Assembly (NCBI RefSeq): GCF_010500245.1
Contig: NZ_JAAGOX010000011.1
Span: 186,001-250,000 of the forward strand
Source: Ruegeria sp. PrR005
GTDB lineage: Bacteria > Pseudomonadota > Alphaproteobacteria > Rhodobacterales > Rhodobacteraceae
DNA: 64,000 bases
Direction of reading: 5' to 3'
Every line of letters begins with the position of its first letter. Positions within the stretch are counted from its first letter, which is position 1. The notes beneath the pieces are model-generated. The model was not told the origin of the DNA, did no database searches, and worked only from the letters and a program-made list of their open reading frames with translations. Position numbers and translations under genes: made by a program. Positions 60,799 through 64,000 of this stretch are shown one piece after another.

Positions 60799-61665
60799 AT
60801 GACCGCCCCCCAGATCTCCTTCGAATTCTTCCCGCCGAAAAACCTCGAAGCCTCGTTCCGGCTCTGGGATACGGTGCAGGTACTGGCGCCGCTGGCCCCC
60901 CGTTTCGTCTCGGTGACCTATGGCGCCGGCGGCACCACCCGCGAGCTGACCCGCGACGCGGTGGCCACGCTGCACAAATCCTCGGGCCTCAACGTGGCGG
61001 CCCACCTGACCTGCGTGCAGGCCAGCCGCGAGGAAACCCTCGCCATCGCCGACAGTTTTGCCTTGGCCGGTGTCACCGACATCGTCGCCCTGCGCGGCGA
61101 CCCGCCCCAGGGCGCAGGCCACTTCACGCCGCATCCCGGCGGTTTTGCCAATTCGGTGGAGTTGATCCAGGCCCTGGCCGAAACCGGCAAATTCGCCATC
61201 AGGGTCGGCGCCTACCCGGACATCCACCCCGAAGCCGCCAGCGCCCAGGCCGACATTGACTGGTTGAAGGCCAAGCTGGACGCAGGGGCGGATGAGGCGC
61301 TGACCCAGTTCTTTTTCGAGGCGGAAACCTTCTTCCGTTTCCGCGACGCCTGCGCCAAGGCCGGCATCGACAAGCAGATCACCCCGGGCATCCTGCCGAT
61401 CGAGAACTGGAAAGGCGCGCGCAACTTCGCCCGCCGCTGTGGCACCTATATTCCGGCCTGGGTCGAGGACGCCTTTGACAAGGCCACCCGCGACGGGCGC
61501 GAGGATCTGCTGGCCACCGCCATCTGCACCGAGCTCTGCTCGGAGCTGATCGACGGCGGCGTCGACAAGCTGCATTTCTACACGCTGAACCGTCCCGAAC
61601 TGACCCGCGATGTCTGCCACGCGCTGGGCGTCACGCCCAAGGTGGCGCTCCAGAACGTCGCGTAA
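60799..61665 (+). CDS. metF: Methylenetetrahydrofolate reductase
   Basis: A 288-residue FAD enzyme that reduces 5,10-methylene-THF to 5-methyl-THF for methionine synthesis. Motifs: ISFEFFPPKNLEAS, RFVSVTYGAGGTTRELT, the folate-binding HLTCVQ, DIVALRGDPPQG and the FAD region RVGAYPDIHPEA. Length matches bacterial MetF. Nearby in-frame ATGs at 60787 (which adds MTAQ) and 60742 are alternatives; the ribosome site AGGA best supports 60799, though spacing is a little long. It is divergent from metR. Confidence 0.95.
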   Translation: MTAPQISFEFFPPKNLEASFRLWDTVQVLAPLAPRFVSVTYGAGGTTRELTRDAVATLHKSSGLNVAAHLTCVQASREETLAIADSFALAGVTDIVALRGDPPQGAGHFTPHPGGFANSVELIQALAETGKFAIRVGAYPDIHPEAASAQADIDWLKAKLDAGADEALTQFFFEAETFFRFRDACAKAGIDKQITPGILPIENWKGARNFARRCGTYIPAWVEDAFDKATRDGREDLLATAICTELCSELIDGGVDKLHFYTLNRPELTRDVCHALGVTPKVALQNVA

Positions 61666-61726
61666 CGGTTGAGCATCCCGCGGCCCCTGCTAGCGTTCCT
61701 TCGACCCTGAACCGGAGGAACGCGCC

Positions 61727-62212
61727 ATGACTTTCGCCAACGGACCCGAAGAGCTGCTGGGACCGGCCGACATGGCCAATATCTCCGGGCTCGACTTCAT
61801 GCAGGGCATCCTCGACGGACGCCTGCCCGCCCCGCCCATCGCGCGCACCATGGGCTATCACCTGCACGCGGTCGCCGAAGGCCGCGTCGCCTTTCGCGGC
61901 ACACCGACCTTCGATGTCTGCAACCCGCTTGGCGCCGTGCATGGCGGCTGGTACGGCACCCTTCTCGACAGCGCCATGGCCTGCGCGGTGCAGACGATGG
62001 TGCCGCAGGGCGCCGCCTATACGACGCTGGAATACAAGATCAACATCATTCGCTCGATCCCGACCGGGACCGAGGTCGAATGCGTCGGCATCGCCGATCA
62101 CGTCGGCCGCTCCACCGGCGTCGCCCATGGCGAGATCAGGGGCGTCGCGGATGGCCGCCTTTACGCAACCGGCTCCACCACCTGCATCGTCCTGAACATC
62201 CCGCGCGGCTAG
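61727..62212 (+). CDS. PaaI-type hotdog thioesterase
   Basis: A 161-residue 4HBT-fold acyl-CoA thioesterase. The active-site region NPLGAVHGGWYGTLLDSAMACAV, with catalytic Asp and Gly-rich loop, and YTTLEYKINIIRSIPTGTEV are typical of the PaaI/Acot13 group. Substrate is probably a phenylacetyl- or other acyl-CoA. It starts after GGAGGAA, 61 bp after metF, and may be cotranscribed with it. Confidence 0.9.
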   Translation: MTFANGPEELLGPADMANISGLDFMQGILDGRLPAPPIARTMGYHLHAVAEGRVAFRGTPTFDVCNPLGAVHGGWYGTLLDSAMACAVQTMVPQGAAYTTLEYKINIIRSIPTGTEVECVGIADHVGRSTGVAHGEIRGVADGRLYATGSTTCIVLNIPRG

Positions 62213-62220
62213 GCCCCCCG

Positions 62221-62281
62221 AAGTATGTCAAACCAGAAAGAAGCAACACGCGTTCGGGCTTCTTTCTGGTGAAAAATACTC
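62221..62281. repeat. Dispersed palindromic repeat, copy 5
   Basis: Arms AAGTATGTCAAACCAGAAAG.. (62221-62244) and GCTTCTTTCTGGTGAAAAATACTC (62258-62281), 9 bp after the thioesterase stop. The left arm has lost the leading GAG. It stands where a transcription terminator would be expected. The following 145 bp hold nothing I can identify. Confidence 0.8.
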
Positions 62282-62426
62282 CCGCCGGAGGCTCCCTCCC
62301 TCTTCACCGGACTGACGCTGAAAAAAGCTGGCCATCCGCCCGCCACACGCGCCCGCCCGAGGCGACGGAACGGCGCCGAGACATCGTCTTGCGCCGCAAG
62401 GCGCGCAATCTGGAAACCGGCCCTAC

Positions 62427-63506
62427 TCAGCCGAAACTGCGTGTCGGCGTATCGAGCGCGGGCAGGCCGGCCGGCAAAGCTTCGGCGCTCACGCTCTCAT
62501 GCAGGCGTTCGCTGCGGTCGCGGCCGACGCGGCGGGCCGAACGGAACAGGAATATCTTGCCCCAGCCGCGCCAGGTGCCCACCGACGGCGCCGCGACGCT
62601 GGTGGGAAAGCGCGCGCGCCAGTCCGGCGGCAGCGGCAACTGATGGCGCTCCGAACGCTCCAGCATCCAGACCAGCGACAGGTTGGACAGCGGCCGCGCC
62701 GCCTCGAACCCGCCCAGCTGCCCGCCCACGTCACCGTGACAGCCGGGAAACCAGACCTGTTCCACATGGCCGTCATAACCCGGGTCATAGTCCCACAGGA
62801 TCGGCTCGAACACCTGCCGCGTCTCGTGCAGCGCCAGCGCGTGATAACCGTGCCGGATGCTGCGGCCCAGCCGGTGGCTGTGAAACGCGTGCCGCTCCTC
62901 GGTCAGCCGCCACAACAGCGGCAGCCGCAAGCCCAGCGCCTTGACCGTGTCCCAGACCCCCACCATCTCGATCGGCAGGTCCGAATGGCAGTAAAGCCGC
63001 CGGAAATCCGCCGCATGGGCGCCGTTCGGGTTGCATTCGTAGTGGCGGTAAGCCTGCCGGATATTGCGCTCGGTCGCATGTTCCGCCCGCAGCAGCCCGA
63101 CCAGGTCGATCACCCCCGCCAGGCTCCGCACCGCGAATGCGCCGCGTGAATAGCCGAACAGGAACACCCGGTCGCCGGGCCGGTAGCGCGAGGCGAGATA
63201 GCCATAGGCGCGCCGGATCTGCCGGTTCAGCCCGCGCCCGACCATCACGTCGGTCGTGGTCTTCCAGCTGGTCCACTGCACCCCAGCCTCGTAATAGACC
63301 GAGGCGCGCGGCCCCATCTCGCAGATCAGGCGGAACAGGCGCCCGGCATGAGTCTCGTTCCCCGGCTCCAGCGTCGACATGGTACCGTCCAGGATGATCA
63401 CATGGGTCTGCGGCCCGCGCTCGCGGGTCTCGCCCGAGTGCTCGGTGCTGAGCGGCCGGCCAAGCCAGCCAAGCAGACGTCTATTCAGCCACGACAGGTT
63501 CAGCAT
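62427..63506 (-). CDS. DUF2235 alpha/beta-hydrolase (Tle1-like)
   Basis: A 359-residue predicted lipase of the DUF2235 family. Nucleophile elbow GYSRGAFAVRSLAG places Ser120 in G-x-S-x-G. The catalytic Asp is probably in VGVWDTVKALG and the His in VWFPGCHGDVGG. The same fold is used by type VI secretion phospholipase effectors (Tle1), but no secretion-system genes lie near and there is no signal peptide, so a housekeeping role is at least as likely. The start overlaps the upstream molybdenum hydroxylase gene by 26 bp. Confidence 0.88.
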   Translation of the reverse strand: MLNLSWLNRRLLGWLGRPLSTEHSGETRERGPQTHVIILDGTMSTLEPGNETHAGRLFRLICEMGPRASVYYEAGVQWTSWKTTTDVMVGRGLNRQIRRAYGYLASRYRPGDRVFLFGYSRGAFAVRSLAGVIDLVGLLRAEHATERNIRQAYRHYECNPNGAHAADFRRLYCHSDLPIEMVGVWDTVKALGLRLPLLWRLTEERHAFHSHRLGRSIRHGYHALALHETRQVFEPILWDYDPGYDGHVEQVWFPGCHGDVGGQLGGFEAARPLSNLSLVWMLERSERHQLPLPPDWRARFPTSVAAPSVGTWRGWGKIFLFRSARRVGRDRSERLHESVSAEALPAGLPALDTPTRSFG

Positions 63507-64000
63507 TCAGCAGTTCCCACAATCTCAGGGGCGTGAAAGGCATGTCCGCCTGCCGTACCCCCCGGTCCCAGAGCGCGTCCTGCACCGCGTTGGCGATCGC
63601 GGCCAGCGACCCCACGGTGCCCGCCTCGCCACAGCCCTTCATCCCCATCGGGTTGGCTGTCGACGGCACCGGCACCGAGGTAAACCCAATCATGGGAACG
63701 TCGCCTGCGCGCGGCAAGGCATAGTCCATGAACGATGCCGTGAGCAGCTGCCCCTCACTGTCATGCACCACATGCTCCATCAGCGCCTGGCCCAGCCCCT
63801 GCGCCACCCCGCCATGCACCTGCCCCTCGGCCAGCAAGGGGTTGATAAGATTTCCGAAATCGTCCCATACCCGGTACCGGTCCAGATGCACGGCGCCGGT
63901 TTCCGGGTCGATCACGATCTCGGCAACATGGGCGCCGTTGGGATAGGACCGCGCCGGCAACGTCGCGCGCGCCTCATGGGTCAAGAGCTCGACACGCCCG
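63481..64000 (-). CDS. Molybdenum hydroxylase (xanthine-dehydrogenase/CoxL family) large subunit, C-terminus only
   Basis: Partial: the gene runs off the right edge, and only the last about 172 residues are present. They contain the family-defining KGCGEAGTVGSLAAIANAVQDAL, with the active-site Glu, and upstream AQGLGQALMEH and the pterin-binding SFMDYALPRAGDVP segment. The subfamily (xanthine dehydrogenase, CO dehydrogenase-like, or aldehyde oxidoreductase) cannot be assigned from this end. The last 26 bp overlap the DUF2235 start, so the two genes are probably cotranscribed. Confidence 0.92.
   Translation of the reverse strand, partial: GRVELLTHEARATLPARSYPNGAHVAEIVIDPETGAVHLDRYRVWDDFGNLINPLLAEGQVHGGVAQGLGQALMEHVVHDSEGQLLTASFMDYALPRAGDVPMIGFTSVPVPSTANPMGMKGCGEAGTVGSLAAIANAVQDALWDRGVRQADMPFTPLRLWELLNAEPVVAE

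Noticed and set aside
1-64000. Prophage, genomic island or insertion sequence
   Set aside because: No integrase, transposase, tRNA-linked attachment repeat or phage structural gene was found, and composition is uniform apart from short AT-rich promoter regions.

Overview
The window is a high-GC chromosomal segment from a Rhodobacterales bacterium, most likely a marine Roseobacter-group organism close to Ruegeria. The evidence is the gene families together: a TctABC tripartite transporter, a DUF1127 gene, DUF2927 and DUF1036 proteins, cysteine-free L33, the MetR/metF pair, an 8-oxoguanine deaminase, and a dispersed GAGTATTT...CCAGAAAGAAGC palindrome at gene ends. I see no prophage, transposase, integrase, tRNA, rRNA operon or CRISPR array. 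It reads as ordinary dense chromosome with several unusual local blocks.

Layout. 0-3 kb: a small hypothetical gene, then a tandem pair of winged-helix/alpha-beta-hydrolase fusion proteins. 3-12 kb: aminopeptidase P, DUF427, RidA, a sulfatase and a sulfotransferase, a DUF1036 secreted protein, a DMT exporter, and the divergent argO/argP pair. 12-18 kb: an iodotyrosine-deiodinase-like nitroreductase, then a minus-strand run tctC-tctB-tctA plus an SLC13/RCK permease, then yebC. 18-29 kb: a glutamine amidotransferase, an FAD dehydrogenase, a SnoaL-like protein, a TPM-domain membrane protein, a YbaY/META protein, a second SLC13/RCK permease, and the chain mgtE, 5-formyl-THF cyclo-ligase, ymdB, DMT exporter. 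29-36 kb: convergent guanine and 8-oxoguanine deaminases, hisN, an XRE regulator, a quinone reductase, a LysR regulator and DUF1127. 36-44 kb: a Bax-inhibitor-1 protein, a lipoprotein, rpmG (L33), a GYD protein, the RNase P RNA gene (rnpB), an amidase, a lipoprotein, gatA-gatC and an MFS transporter. 44-47 kb: a YHS protein, an FAD oxidoreductase and an MBL-fold hydrolase.

The most striking region is 47.26-51.12 kb. Four consecutive genes each encode an N-terminal NTF2/SnoaL-like domain fused to a class III adenylate cyclase domain. Consecutive genes overlap by ATGA, and the whole set starts 4 bp after an MBL-fold hydrolase gene. All four copies keep the complete set of catalytic and ATP-selecting residues but differ in the N-terminal domains. 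I infer a translationally coupled, possibly heteromeric, cAMP-producing sensor array.

51-53 kb holds three RNA-modification genes (trmO-like, tadA, rluB-like). 53.4-59.7 kb is a plus-strand run with a 29-residue membrane peptide, XpaC-like, TelA-like, DUF2927, SPFH-GYF, cytochrome b561, zinc-ribbon membrane protein and a small lipoprotein. Together with the TPM protein at 22 kb it resembles the parts list of the Bacillus ydjGHI membrane-stress module. The right end has metR/metF with a visible MetR box, a PaaI-type thioesterase, a DUF2235 hydrolase, and the C-terminus of a molybdenum hydroxylase large subunit cut by the window edge.

Regulation visible in the sequence includes palindromic operators at ridA/sulfatase, argO/argP, LysR/DUF1127, the YHS gene and metR/metF. 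There are good sigma-70-type promoters for rnpB and rpmG, and several intrinsic terminators. Coordinates of starts were chosen from Shine-Dalgarno spacing and family alignment recalled from knowledge; no database search was possible.
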